From contig JAGVKB010000047.1 in NCBI GenBank assembly GCA_020050835.1, positions 1 to 60,783 of the forward strand: a stretch of 60,783 nt of DNA. Direction: 5' to 3'. This DNA is from Candidatus Obscuribacterales bacterium (GTDB lineage: Bacteria > Cyanobacteriota > Vampirovibrionia > Obscuribacterales > Obscuribacteraceae). Shown piece by piece: positions 26,837-35,048 of the stretch. The notes below the pieces were generated by a model, which saw only the letters and a program-made list of their open reading frames with translations, was not told where the DNA came from and searched no databases. Numbering within the stretch: the stretch's first letter is position 1; each line of letters starts with the position of its first letter. A program made the translations under genes and the position numbers.

Positions 26837-28513
26837 ATGACTCACGCTATTCCAACAGCTCAAAGCGACTTCCGGTCGCAGGATTCTAGAGCGAAAACGC
26901 CAAAGTGGTCGACTCTTGCCTGGCCATTCCTCTGCTTGTTGCTGCTGGAGCTTGTTACGTTCGGAATTAACGTCAAGCGCGTCGGCGTCTATCAAGATGA
27001 GTGGATTTACTTTGGATATCTTCATTTCGTACCGCATACGTTAGTCGACATCGTGTCGAGTCTCTTCTGGGATCCGCGGATTATTGTCCGTCCGATCGAA
27101 GCTTTGTACTATGGCTGTCTCTACTTTCTGCTCTGGGAGAAGCCGCTCTGGTACCACGTCGCTTGCTACGGATGGGAGCTTATCGGTTGCTGGTTCCTCT
27201 ATCTGTTCGTGGCGAGACTGGGGGGAAGCAGGCTGACAGCTCTTGCCGCTGCGGTCTTGTTCATGCTCTATCCGAACCACGATTCAACTCATTACTACAT
27301 CACGGCCTCGGTTGAACAGGTAAGCGCTTCCTTCTTTACGCTCAGCCTATGGCTATTCCTGAAGGGAATTGATGAGAGGCGAACTGGGTTGCTGCTGTGG
27401 GCAGGGTTGGCCTATCTCTTGAGCGTTCATTTCTACGAGCAGACCTTGCCGCTGGCAGTTCTTTATCCGTTGCTGTCGCTGCTCTGCTTTCGGTCTGAAG
27501 ATAGACCGCCGAGCCGGTTTGGAAGGTTTGTCATTTTCCAGATTCCATTTGTTTTTGTGGCTGTCAGTATGATCTGGTATCGTTCCTGGCTCTTGCCGCA
27601 GCTTGGTCTCGGTTGGCGATATTCGACCAATTATTCCCTCTCCCACTTCTTGAAGGTGATGGCTGCTGGTGTGAATGTAAGTATCTCGCCGCATGTTGCC
27701 GGATTTTGCGCAGCGCTGATCGGTGATGCCTTGAAAGCCGGACTGCCGGCCTTCTCCTGGCTCTGTCTTACGGCTGCGGCGACTGCTGTCCTGTTTTGTG
27801 CAACTCAAGCAAAAGACGATTTGCCGTCGGTCAGAAAGTGTTGGAGTTTGATATTGCTGGGAGTCGTGACGTTGCTCTTCGCCTATACCATCTTCGGTAT
27901 AAGCGCGGAGCACATGCCGGTAATCGACTCCTGGCGGAATCGGGTAAATATCGGAGGCTCGTTGGGAGCCTGTTTGATCCTGGCTGGCTTGCTCGGCCTT
28001 GCTCATGATGTTTGTGGATCGGTAGCTAAAAGTTTGGGCCGGGCTCTGGTTCCGTCTGCATTGGCGCTCTTGACAGTGGCTCTCATCTTGGTCGACTGGG
28101 AGTTCGCTAAATACTGGATTGTGTCCTGGAATTCTCAAAAGGACATGATGTTCATCTTGCGCAAACATGCCGACGAATTCAAATCGGGAGATTCCATCTT
28201 GATCGGTGATATCACTCGTTATGCCAGATGGGCGCCGGTGGTTGATGGAGTTTGGGATTTCCAAAATCTGGTCAGAACTACACTAAACGATCGCAGCCTC
28301 AATGCAACGGTCGTAACGGAGCGGCTGGTCGCCGAAGAGGATGCAGTAATAGACCGCACCGGATCGCTTACTCTGGCCACGCTGCCCTATCGGAGATTGA
28401 TACTTTACTCTCCGCTTAAGCGTCGATGGATTAGAGTGCAATCACGTGCCGAATTCTTCGAGCAAGCCAGAGCTCTCGGTTGGCCGATAGCCAATGGTGA
28501 AACTGATCGATAG
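26837..28513 (+). CDS. Multi-pass membrane protein, GT-C glycosyltransferase-like
   Basis: 558 residues, with a hydrophobic segment near 28-46 and about ten more to ~420, then a ~135-residue soluble C-terminal domain. The first outer loop carries YQDEWIYF; an acidic pair in this loop is typical of GT-C glycosyltransferases that use lipid-linked sugars. A conserved-looking HYYITASVEQVS follows. That makes transfer of sugar to lipid or protein a reasonable guess, not a demonstrated function. A methyltransferase gene follows, compatible with surface-glycan modification. Confidence 0.6.
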   Translation: MTHAIPTAQSDFRSQDSRAKTPKWSTLAWPFLCLLLLELVTFGINVKRVGVYQDEWIYFGYLHFVPHTLVDIVSSLFWDPRIIVRPIEALYYGCLYFLLWEKPLWYHVACYGWELIGCWFLYLFVARLGGSRLTALAAAVLFMLYPNHDSTHYYITASVEQVSASFFTLSLWLFLKGIDERRTGLLLWAGLAYLLSVHFYEQTLPLAVLYPLLSLLCFRSEDRPPSRFGRFVIFQIPFVFVAVSMIWYRSWLLPQLGLGWRYSTNYSLSHFLKVMAAGVNVSISPHVAGFCAALIGDALKAGLPAFSWLCLTAAATAVLFCATQAKDDLPSVRKCWSLILLGVVTLLFAYTIFGISAEHMPVIDSWRNRVNIGGSLGACLILAGLLGLAHDVCGSVAKSLGRALVPSALALLTVALILVDWEFAKYWIVSWNSQKDMMFILRKHADEFKSGDSILIGDITRYARWAPVVDGVWDFQNLVRTTLNDRSLNATVVTERLVAEEDAVIDRTGSLTLATLPYRRLILYSPLKRRWIRVQSRAEFFEQARALGWPIANGETDR

Positions 28514-28626
28514 ATAATCAGGGCGGTACTCAGCGAACTCAGACCGATGATTACCGAACTGATCTTGAAAAGAGGCAGTTGGAATTGCTAGATTAATTCG
28601 TTGATGAAAATTGTCGCTCACTGCAC

Positions 28627-29529
28627 TTGTCCCCGGTAAGCGATTGTGGCACTAGTGTAAGAATTCGGGCAGAGCCCCGGGATGTGGTCTTGACTTCCAC
28701 TTTGAAACCTTACCCCAAAGCTCCCAAGCCATACACGAATGCTTTCTATGACGAGACCCAGATGATCTCTGTCCGTTCAGCTGAGCAGATTGTGCCGCTG
28801 GTCTTGGAGCTGCTGGATGTCCAAAGCGCTGTGGACCTGGGTTGCGGAACCGGCAGTTGGCTTTCTGTGTTTGGCAGGCACGGAGTGTCTGAGCTTCTGG
28901 GCGTAGATGGTGGTTGGGCCGGAGCAGTTGACCTTCTAATTCCAAAGAGTGAGTACCGCGTTCATGATCTTAAGCAGCCTCTTAAATTGGACCGAAAGTT
29001 CGACCTGGTAATCTCGCTTGAAGTCGCAGAGCATCTACCGGAAGCCTGTGCCGAATCTTTTGTGCGGACGCTTACGGATCTGGGACCGGTAGTTTTATTC
29101 TCGGCGGCAGTGCCATTCCAGGGTGGTACCAATCACATCAATGAGCAATGGCCAGAGTATTGGGCAAGGTTGTTTATGGACCTCGGCTATCAGCCGGTCG
29201 ATTGCTTCCGAAATCGGATTTGGCAGAACGAAAATGTTGCCTATTGGTTCGCTCAGAATCTTTTGCTGTTCGTGAAGACCAGTTATCTAAACGGCAGTCC
29301 ACGTCTACTTGAATATGCCAGTCGCACTGAACCGAATTTTCTAAGTCGCGTCCATCCGAAAATGTTCTTGAAGTCGCGTGAAGCGCTTTCGAGCCCGAAA
29401 GCGATCGTAATGCGTAGATTGTGGAATTTGCTGCCGCGCTTTATGCGCGTGCGCTTGATCAAGTATCTCGCTCATCATTTCTGGGAGCAAGTAAGCGCAA
29501 AGTACAGCGTCGGCGACACAGTCAAATAG
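28627..29529 (+). CDS. SAM-dependent class I methyltransferase
   Basis: 300 residues from a TTG; a GTG at 28684 is an alternative, and the true start is uncertain. Motif I is AVDLGCGTGSWL, the acidic end of strand 2 is LLGVDGG, and motif IV is FDLVISLEVAEHLP, as in class I Rossmann methyltransferases. WPEYWARLFMDLGYQPVDCFRNRIWQN follows, as in a widespread group often found near polysaccharide genes. The substrate is unknown; the neighbouring GT-C-like gene hints at a glycan or lipid. Confidence 0.8.
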   Translation: MSPVSDCGTSVRIRAEPRDVVLTSTLKPYPKAPKPYTNAFYDETQMISVRSAEQIVPLVLELLDVQSAVDLGCGTGSWLSVFGRHGVSELLGVDGGWAGAVDLLIPKSEYRVHDLKQPLKLDRKFDLVISLEVAEHLPEACAESFVRTLTDLGPVVLFSAAVPFQGGTNHINEQWPEYWARLFMDLGYQPVDCFRNRIWQNENVAYWFAQNLLLFVKTSYLNGSPRLLEYASRTEPNFLSRVHPKMFLKSREALSSPKAIVMRRLWNLLPRFMRVRLIKYLAHHFWEQVSAKYSVGDTVK

Positions 29530-29584
29530 CTCGGTCGGCTCAAGGTTGAAGTTCGAGAAGACTGTCGCTCTCTTTCGCTCAGAT

Positions 29585-30460
29585 TTAGTAGCACTGCGAG
29601 ATCATCCAAGCCTTTTCAAATCGGCGCGCTGCTAAATCATCTTCCTTGATCCAGATGTACAATCTGCCACCATCACCCCACATCATGTCTGACTGTTCGA
29701 CTTCTGTGTCGATCTGCATCAACAGGTGCCAGCTTCGGGAGCTGCGCTCGAACTCGTTTCGACGTACGTCTGAGTAACTTCTGGAATCACCGGTGTAAAG
29801 CCCGTTGGTCACCATCTCGCATTCCAGCTCCATCGGATTTTGAATCGGCTCTGCGTAGCCCAGTAATCGGTGGTGGCAGCCAAGCGATTCTAACAGCTCA
29901 TAGTAAGGGTCGGCCAGGCTCTCTTCGAGCTTCAGGTCAGCAAAGTCTGGCAATACTAAAGCAGGCTCGAAATTGAGGGCGCAAGCGCGAAACTGTTTGA
30001 CCTTCTGCTCTCTCTTAAGCAGTCCGAACAACAGCTCCTTTGCCGGCAGTTCGGGCGGGGCTGTGCGTCTCAGGGCGCTGGCGTCGCAATCAAAGTAGAC
30101 GACTCGAAAGCCATGTCCGTCTTTCGGGTCGAAGCCCCAGATTTCGAGATTGTAGAAGACGGAAAGCAGCCCATTGGCCGGCAAGCGCCCACGTTCTGCG
30201 AACGCGGGAATCTCCGACAGATTGATTTGAATGATGAAGGAAAGCGGGTGTTCTCTTGCATCCAACGGCCAGCCATAATTCACAGGCAGATCAGGCTTTC
30301 CTCCGAGCTTTGATCGCCCAAGCGGAATTTGATCGTCGGCGCGACTGTTTGGATGCATTGCTGCAACTTCTTTACTGGCTGCCAGGAGAGTATCCAGATG
30401 ACCATCGAGCTTCTGCGCGATTAACTTGGTTCTGAATGAATCAACCGAGCTTTCTAGCAT
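29585..30460 (-). CDS. YwqG-family (DUF1963) protein
   Basis: 291 residues. Family features are the KLGGKPDLPVNYGWPLD opening, LSFIIQINLSEIPAF, LLSVFYNLEIWGFDPKDG, then HRLLGYAEPIQNPME, and the closing WHLLMQIDTE plus MMWGDGGRLYIWIKEDDL. YwqG-type proteins are cytoplasmic and widespread; their function is not established. It follows the receiver-kinase gene on the same strand with a gap of about 96 bp. Confidence 0.85.
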   Translation of the reverse strand: MLESSVDSFRTKLIAQKLDGHLDTLLAASKEVAAMHPNSRADDQIPLGRSKLGGKPDLPVNYGWPLDAREHPLSFIIQINLSEIPAFAERGRLPANGLLSVFYNLEIWGFDPKDGHGFRVVYFDCDASALRRTAPPELPAKELLFGLLKREQKVKQFRACALNFEPALVLPDFADLKLEESLADPYYELLESLGCHHRLLGYAEPIQNPMELECEMVTNGLYTGDSRSYSDVRRNEFERSSRSWHLLMQIDTEVEQSDMMWGDGGRLYIWIKEDDLAARRFEKAWMISQCY

Positions 30461-30556
30461 TGTATTTACGCCCAGTAATCAGGAACTTAAAGGATTAAGA
30501 TAGTGGGCCCGGTATTGGCTTGGGCAGCCATCGCCGTTGACTCTTGTAAGAAGAAG

Positions 30557-31843
30557 CTAGGCAGTCGATTTCGAGAGGATCTGCTCGAGAGCCGCCTGGA
30601 GATCTGCCATTGATTGCCATCGTTTACTCGGAGATTTTGCCAGAGCGGTAAGCAGGAGCGGCTCCAGTTCAGGCGGAAACTGCAAATCTGGTCGCACGAA
30701 AGCAAGCGGCTTTACCTCCTCTTCCAGGTGCATGAACATAGTGTCTGCTGGGTTGTTGCCCAGGAATGGTGCGTAGCCGGTGACCATTTCGTATATGACA
30801 CAGCCGACAGAGTAGATGTCGGAGCGCTCGTCGATAGGCCGGCCTCGCACCTGTTCTGGACTCATGTAAGGGGGGCTGCCGAACACACTTCCTTCGCGTG
30901 TCAGAGCGACCGCTTCCTGTCCGGCCATGTCCTTCAGTTTGCCGCAACCGAAGTCGAGTATCTTTGCGATCGGCGGTTGATCGGTTGCATTTTTCAACAT
31001 GATATTGCTCGGCTTTAGGTCGCGGTGAAGAATGCCTCGATTGTGAGCATGACTGATCGCGCTGGCTGCCTGACGAGCGATATCGAGCGCCGTGAAAGTC
31101 GGAATGTAGTCTTCCTGATAGACAACTTCGTCGACACTTTTCCCTTGAATGTACTCCATTATCATGAATGATTGTCCCCGCTCTGTTACGCCAAAGTCGT
31201 AGACGGCGGCTATATTTGGATGCTCCAAGCGGCTGATTAGTTTGGCTTCTTGCTCGAAACGCAGGCGGATCTCTTCTTTTAATCCAGGAATTAAAAGCAT
31301 TTTGATTGCAACAAGTTTGTCCAGCTTGGGATGTTTTGCCTTAAACACAATGCCGGTGCCGCCTTCACCCAGCACGCTGATAAACTCGTACTGTGAGGCG
31401 AGCGTGGTTCCCAGCAGATTGGCGCGATTCAACAGATCGCTGTTGCCGGTGCCCAACGGCTTGGGCGCTTGCGGGATGGCTGCTTGCTTCCTGAGCGTCG
31501 AACGGATGCGCGCTGATAACTCTTCGATATCGAACGGCTTGGTTACAAAGTCGTCTGCTCCGAGATCGAGCCCGAGAACCTTGTCCTTGGCCGTGTTGTG
31601 TCCAGTCAGCATCAACACTGGCGTCATGCCGCCTGTTTCTCGGAACTTTCGTAATACCTCGATGCCATTCATCCCTGGCATGTCCCAGTCGAGCACAACT
31701 AAATCGTAGTGTCCTGAGCTCAGAAGTTGCCAGCCTTGGTTGCCATCGGCTGCCTCTTCGACTGTGTACTGCTCGAATACGAGCCAGTCTTTGACCGTCG
31801 TTCGTAGTGCGGTGTCATCATCTACTAACAAGATCTTGGACAT
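30557..31843 (-). CDS. Receiver-Ser/Thr protein kinase fusion
   Basis: 428 residues from ATG 31843 (GAGG at -8; an in-frame TTG lies three bases earlier). Residues 2-120 are a receiver domain with the acidic pair Asp8/Asp9, phospho-acceptor Asp52 (VVLDWDMPG), Thr80 and Lys102 (VTKPF), all intact. From ~150 a Hanks-type kinase follows: GEGGTGIVFKA, Lys181 in AIKML, HRDLKPSN with Asp275, DFG, and GSPPYMSPEQ. No membrane segment, so it should be cytoplasmic. It joins His-Asp phosphorelay input to Ser/Thr phosphorylation output. It lies 15 bp after a four-cysteine membrane protein and ~1.3 kb after a histidine kinase on the same strand. Confidence 0.92.
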   Translation of the reverse strand: MSKILLVDDDTALRTTVKDWLVFEQYTVEEAADGNQGWQLLSSGHYDLVVLDWDMPGMNGIEVLRKFRETGGMTPVLMLTGHNTAKDKVLGLDLGADDFVTKPFDIEELSARIRSTLRKQAAIPQAPKPLGTGNSDLLNRANLLGTTLASQYEFISVLGEGGTGIVFKAKHPKLDKLVAIKMLLIPGLKEEIRLRFEQEAKLISRLEHPNIAAVYDFGVTERGQSFMIMEYIQGKSVDEVVYQEDYIPTFTALDIARQAASAISHAHNRGILHRDLKPSNIMLKNATDQPPIAKILDFGCGKLKDMAGQEAVALTREGSVFGSPPYMSPEQVRGRPIDERSDIYSVGCVIYEMVTGYAPFLGNNPADTMFMHLEEEVKPLAFVRPDLQFPPELEPLLLTALAKSPSKRWQSMADLQAALEQILSKSTA

Positions 31844-31858
31844 CAAGCCTCAATTCCG

Positions 31859-32911
31859 TTAATGCTTTTCCCATATATACGGAGAGTTCGCTCGCGGCGG
31901 TGAAGGCGATGAGCCATCGGCTCCAGCTGGAGCCGATGGCGGTTGTTGGTTTGGCTCAGTTGCCGGCGGCGTTTCGCTCGCTGCGCTTTGACCTGCACCC
32001 GATGGCAGCGGTGCGGCGCCTGTTTGAGCCGGCTGAGCCGGTGGGTTGGCCGGGCTGGCTGTCGTCTGGACTGGACTCAGCGTCGGTTGCGCTGCCGGCG
32101 CCGGATTCTGGATTAAAGGCGATGGTAACGTTGCCGGACTGCCGTCTTCCATGTATACGCGAATCGTTCGGCTTGCAGGTCTTGCCGCTTGCGGATTCGA
32201 CCCAGTTCTAGCTGCGCTGCCGGTTGAGTTCGCTGGAGTCCGCGCTGTTCCGGCAGCATTGTCTGCGTTAGATTGCACTGGCGCCGGTACAGGCTCCGGA
32301 TGAGGAGTCATAATCGCAACTGCAATGAGCGCCACCACCAATAGTGCTCCACCGACGATCGCCAGCAGTCTCGTCTGAGCGGCTTTGGCTCCGACCGGAC
32401 AATCGCTGGTAAGAAATCTGCCGTCGTTTCGCTTATAGAGAGTGACGTCCTTCTTCGCCTCCATTTTAAAGATAGTCTCTTCTGCTTCGGGCAACTCAAC
32501 CGAATTGAAGTCGTAGACTTGATGCTGGCAGCGTTTGCAAAAGCGAACGCGGGCGGTTCCTTCCATCTGCTCCCAGGCAGCGGAGCAGGGCGACGCCGGC
32601 CGGAAATTCTCGATTGCTTGAAACGGTTTGACTGCTTCGACTGAGGGAGCGCTCTGAAACGATCTGTCTTGAACCTGCTGCTCTTTCTCCGCCACCTTTT
32701 TTGCGGCCACCTCTCGGCAGGCATCGAGATCTAAGGCAGTCCTGGCCTCAACCGGTTGAGTCTTTCTCATGCCGGCCGGATTTGGGCTGGCCGGAGCGGC
32801 CGGCGGCGAATTGGCTGAAGCGTTGTTCGGTCGATTGACCGGACTTGGGCTGCCGGAAAGTTGTTCTCTTTCCGGTTGAGTCGGATTGTCATTGCCTGAA
32901 TTCTCAGTCAT
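31859..32911 (-). CDS. Single-pass membrane protein with four-Cys module and Pro/Ala-rich tail
   Basis: 350 residues. Residues 1-60 are Pro/Ala/Ser-rich. Residues ~105-175 form a compact module: CSAAWEQMEG (Cys109), RFCKRCQHQVYDFN (Cys125, Cys128), then TLYKRNDGRFLTSDCPVG (Cys171). This pattern recurs in uncharacterised bacterial proteins and looks zinc-binding. A transmembrane helix spans ~182-201, and ~150 Pro/Ala/Gln-rich residues follow, probably across the membrane. The layout suggests a cytoplasmic zinc module with an extracytoplasmic disordered tail. It sits between a histidine kinase and the receiver-kinase. Confidence 0.7.
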   Translation of the reverse strand: MTENSGNDNPTQPEREQLSGSPSPVNRPNNASANSPPAAPASPNPAGMRKTQPVEARTALDLDACREVAAKKVAEKEQQVQDRSFQSAPSVEAVKPFQAIENFRPASPCSAAWEQMEGTARVRFCKRCQHQVYDFNSVELPEAEETIFKMEAKKDVTLYKRNDGRFLTSDCPVGAKAAQTRLLAIVGGALLVVALIAVAIMTPHPEPVPAPVQSNADNAAGTARTPANSTGSAARTGSNPQAARPASRTIRVYMEDGSPATLPSPLIQNPAPAAQPTLSPVQTTASPANPPAQPAQTGAAPLPSGAGQSAASETPPATEPNQQPPSAPAGADGSSPSPPRANSPYIWEKH

Positions 32912-33103
32912 GGCTGCCTTCGTCGAGGTTTATGGTCAGGCGCTTCCTGCTTAGAGCTTGATTTGCATTGGGGTCCCTGGCTGCAGACGCCGTGGACAAG
33001 CAGCGCCGACGCTTAAGCTAGTATTCCCGGTTCTTCGGTGCTTTTATCAAGTTGCTTCAACCTGCGACGATCTGAATTGCCGAAGCGGCCATTCACATAC
33101 CAT

Positions 33104-34897
33104 TCAGCTGAGCGGTACTGTGAACCAGAAAATGCTGCCTGAGTCGAGTTTGCTTCGCACTCCGATTTCACCGCCCAATTGCTCGACTATCGCTTTGCAG
33201 ATAGCTAATCCCAGCCCGGTGCCGCCTTTTTCAGTAGCATCAGCTGATTCGACCTGGCCGAAGCGATCGAAAATCGCTGAAAGCTTACTTTCCGGTATTC
33301 CTCGGCCAAAGTCTTTGACCTCGACTTTCAAATGCAGATCCTGCCGGCAAGCGATAAGAACTACTGACTTGCCTGAAGTGGAGAATTTCACAGCGTTACC
33401 GACCAGATTAACCATGACCTGAACGAGCCTGCGTTCGTCCGCTTTGATCACTGCGTCGCAAGGGTTAATGACCAGTTCTATCCCTGCTTCTTCGGCGCTT
33501 GCTCCGATGGCATTGGCGGTCTGGTCGAACACCGATTGAATCAAGACGTCTCGAATCTCCATTTCAAGTTTGCCCGATTCCATCTTCTCTATTTCCAAAA
33601 GGTCGTTGATCAAGGCGATCAATCTGACCAGCTCTAAGTTTGCCGATTGAAGCTTGGCGCTTGCCGCCTCCGGTACCTGCCCGTAAACGCCTTTGATTAA
33701 TGAAGCGTGCATCACCTTGAGCGAGCTGAGCGGAGCTCTCAGGTCGTGGCTGAGAGTAGAAACAAATTGCTGCTTGACTCTTAGCATCTCTTTCGACGCC
33801 GATATATCGTGGATGACGCAAAAAAGCTGCTGCTCATCCTCGGACCAGTGGGCCGACCACAACGTGTCGATCGGGCGGCCATCTTTATGTTTCATCTGGT
33901 TCTCAAAAGTTCCGGTGGACTTGTTTTGAATGATTGAATTCAATGCTCGCTCAGTCGATTGCAGCGCCGCCGGCAGAACGATTCGAACTGAGCTCTTGCC
34001 GATCAGCTCGTTGGGTTCGTAGCCAAGTACGTCGGTGGCGGCCGGATTTACAGCGGTGAAATTTCCCAGTGAGTCAATTGAGCAGATAACATCTGAAGCG
34101 TTGTCCAGGATCGCTCTTTCCTTCTTGATCGCCAGCTCCAGCTCCTCAGCCATCCTATGAATTGTCTGGTCGAGATGAGCCAGCTCGTCGGTGCCGATCA
34201 ACGCTGGAGAAAGGCGCTCCCGCCGTCCCAGTTTGAGCGTATTCTCCATCAAAATTTTCAATCGAGCGGCAGTACTCTTGTTGAAGTAAACGACCAGCGC
34301 AAGCGCTAACAATACATTTACGGCAACGCCGGCAAAAACACACTGCTGGACTAATCTTCTGGCTTTGCGCTCGTTTTCGGAGGACTCGCGTTGGGTTTCA
34401 GTTTGCTTTCGAGAGACGACTCGCAAGTCGGCTACCAATTCTGAGAGAAGCTGCTGCGACTCCTCGATATTAATGTCTTGCCAGGCGCCCTTATCGACCG
34501 ACTCATGAACTTGATTGAGCAAGCGGAGCGTTCGGTCGACAGTTCTTTCAAATCTCATCATGGCAGCCGTTTGATTGCGCTCGCCGCCGGTCAATGAATG
34601 AAGCGCTCCAAGGTGGTCCCGAATCCGCTTCACAACGTCATCAAATCGATTGTTAAGAGCAGCTGTTTTACCAGCTGCTGCCGTAATGTTGGTAGTGACT
34701 GCCTCATAGAAAAGGCTGGCTAAGATGTTTACCTCAGTGAGAATGTCCTTCGAGCGAGACAGTCTGGCCGCTTCAATCTCGGTTTGATGTTGCAGTCCGC
34801 TCAAAGACAACACAAAAACCAGCTCGAAGACCAAAGGGATTGAAACCAGGACCAGACCCTGATGAGCAAGTTTGAGGTTGGTTTTGAACGGTGCCAT
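33104..34897 (-). CDS. Membrane sensor histidine kinase (HAMP-PAS-HisKA-HATPase)
   Basis: 597 residues. TM1 is near 13-34, an extracytoplasmic helical sensor region 35-185, TM2 186-206, HAMP ~206-258, PAS ~262-370, HisKA with phospho-acceptor His384 (STLSHDLRAPLSSLK), then an HATPase domain with NLVGNAVKFS, DFGRGIPE and GGTGLGLAICKAIVEQLGG. All catalytic boxes are present. There is no classical response regulator next to it; the nearest receiver is the kinase fusion two genes downstream, a plausible partner. Confidence 0.93.
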   Translation of the reverse strand: MAPFKTNLKLAHQGLVLVSIPLVFELVFVLSLSGLQHQTEIEAARLSRSKDILTEVNILASLFYEAVTTNITAAAGKTAALNNRFDDVVKRIRDHLGALHSLTGGERNQTAAMMRFERTVDRTLRLLNQVHESVDKGAWQDINIEESQQLLSELVADLRVVSRKQTETQRESSENERKARRLVQQCVFAGVAVNVLLALALVVYFNKSTAARLKILMENTLKLGRRERLSPALIGTDELAHLDQTIHRMAEELELAIKKERAILDNASDVICSIDSLGNFTAVNPAATDVLGYEPNELIGKSSVRIVLPAALQSTERALNSIIQNKSTGTFENQMKHKDGRPIDTLWSAHWSEDEQQLFCVIHDISASKEMLRVKQQFVSTLSHDLRAPLSSLKVMHASLIKGVYGQVPEAASAKLQSANLELVRLIALINDLLEIEKMESGKLEMEIRDVLIQSVFDQTANAIGASAEEAGIELVINPCDAVIKADERRLVQVMVNLVGNAVKFSTSGKSVVLIACRQDLHLKVEVKDFGRGIPESKLSAIFDRFGQVESADATEKGGTGLGLAICKAIVEQLGGEIGVRSKLDSGSIFWFTVPLS

Positions 34898-35048
34898 TGG
34901 CTTACAATCGTAATACAGTCAGATCACTTTTGACACGATCATCTGAATTAACACTAGCCGGTAGATAACAGTTCTTGCAATTGATCATCTCAACCTTGCC
35001 GCATTCTTGACTGGTGCAATCAACGGAGCTTAACGGCGAGAATTAATA

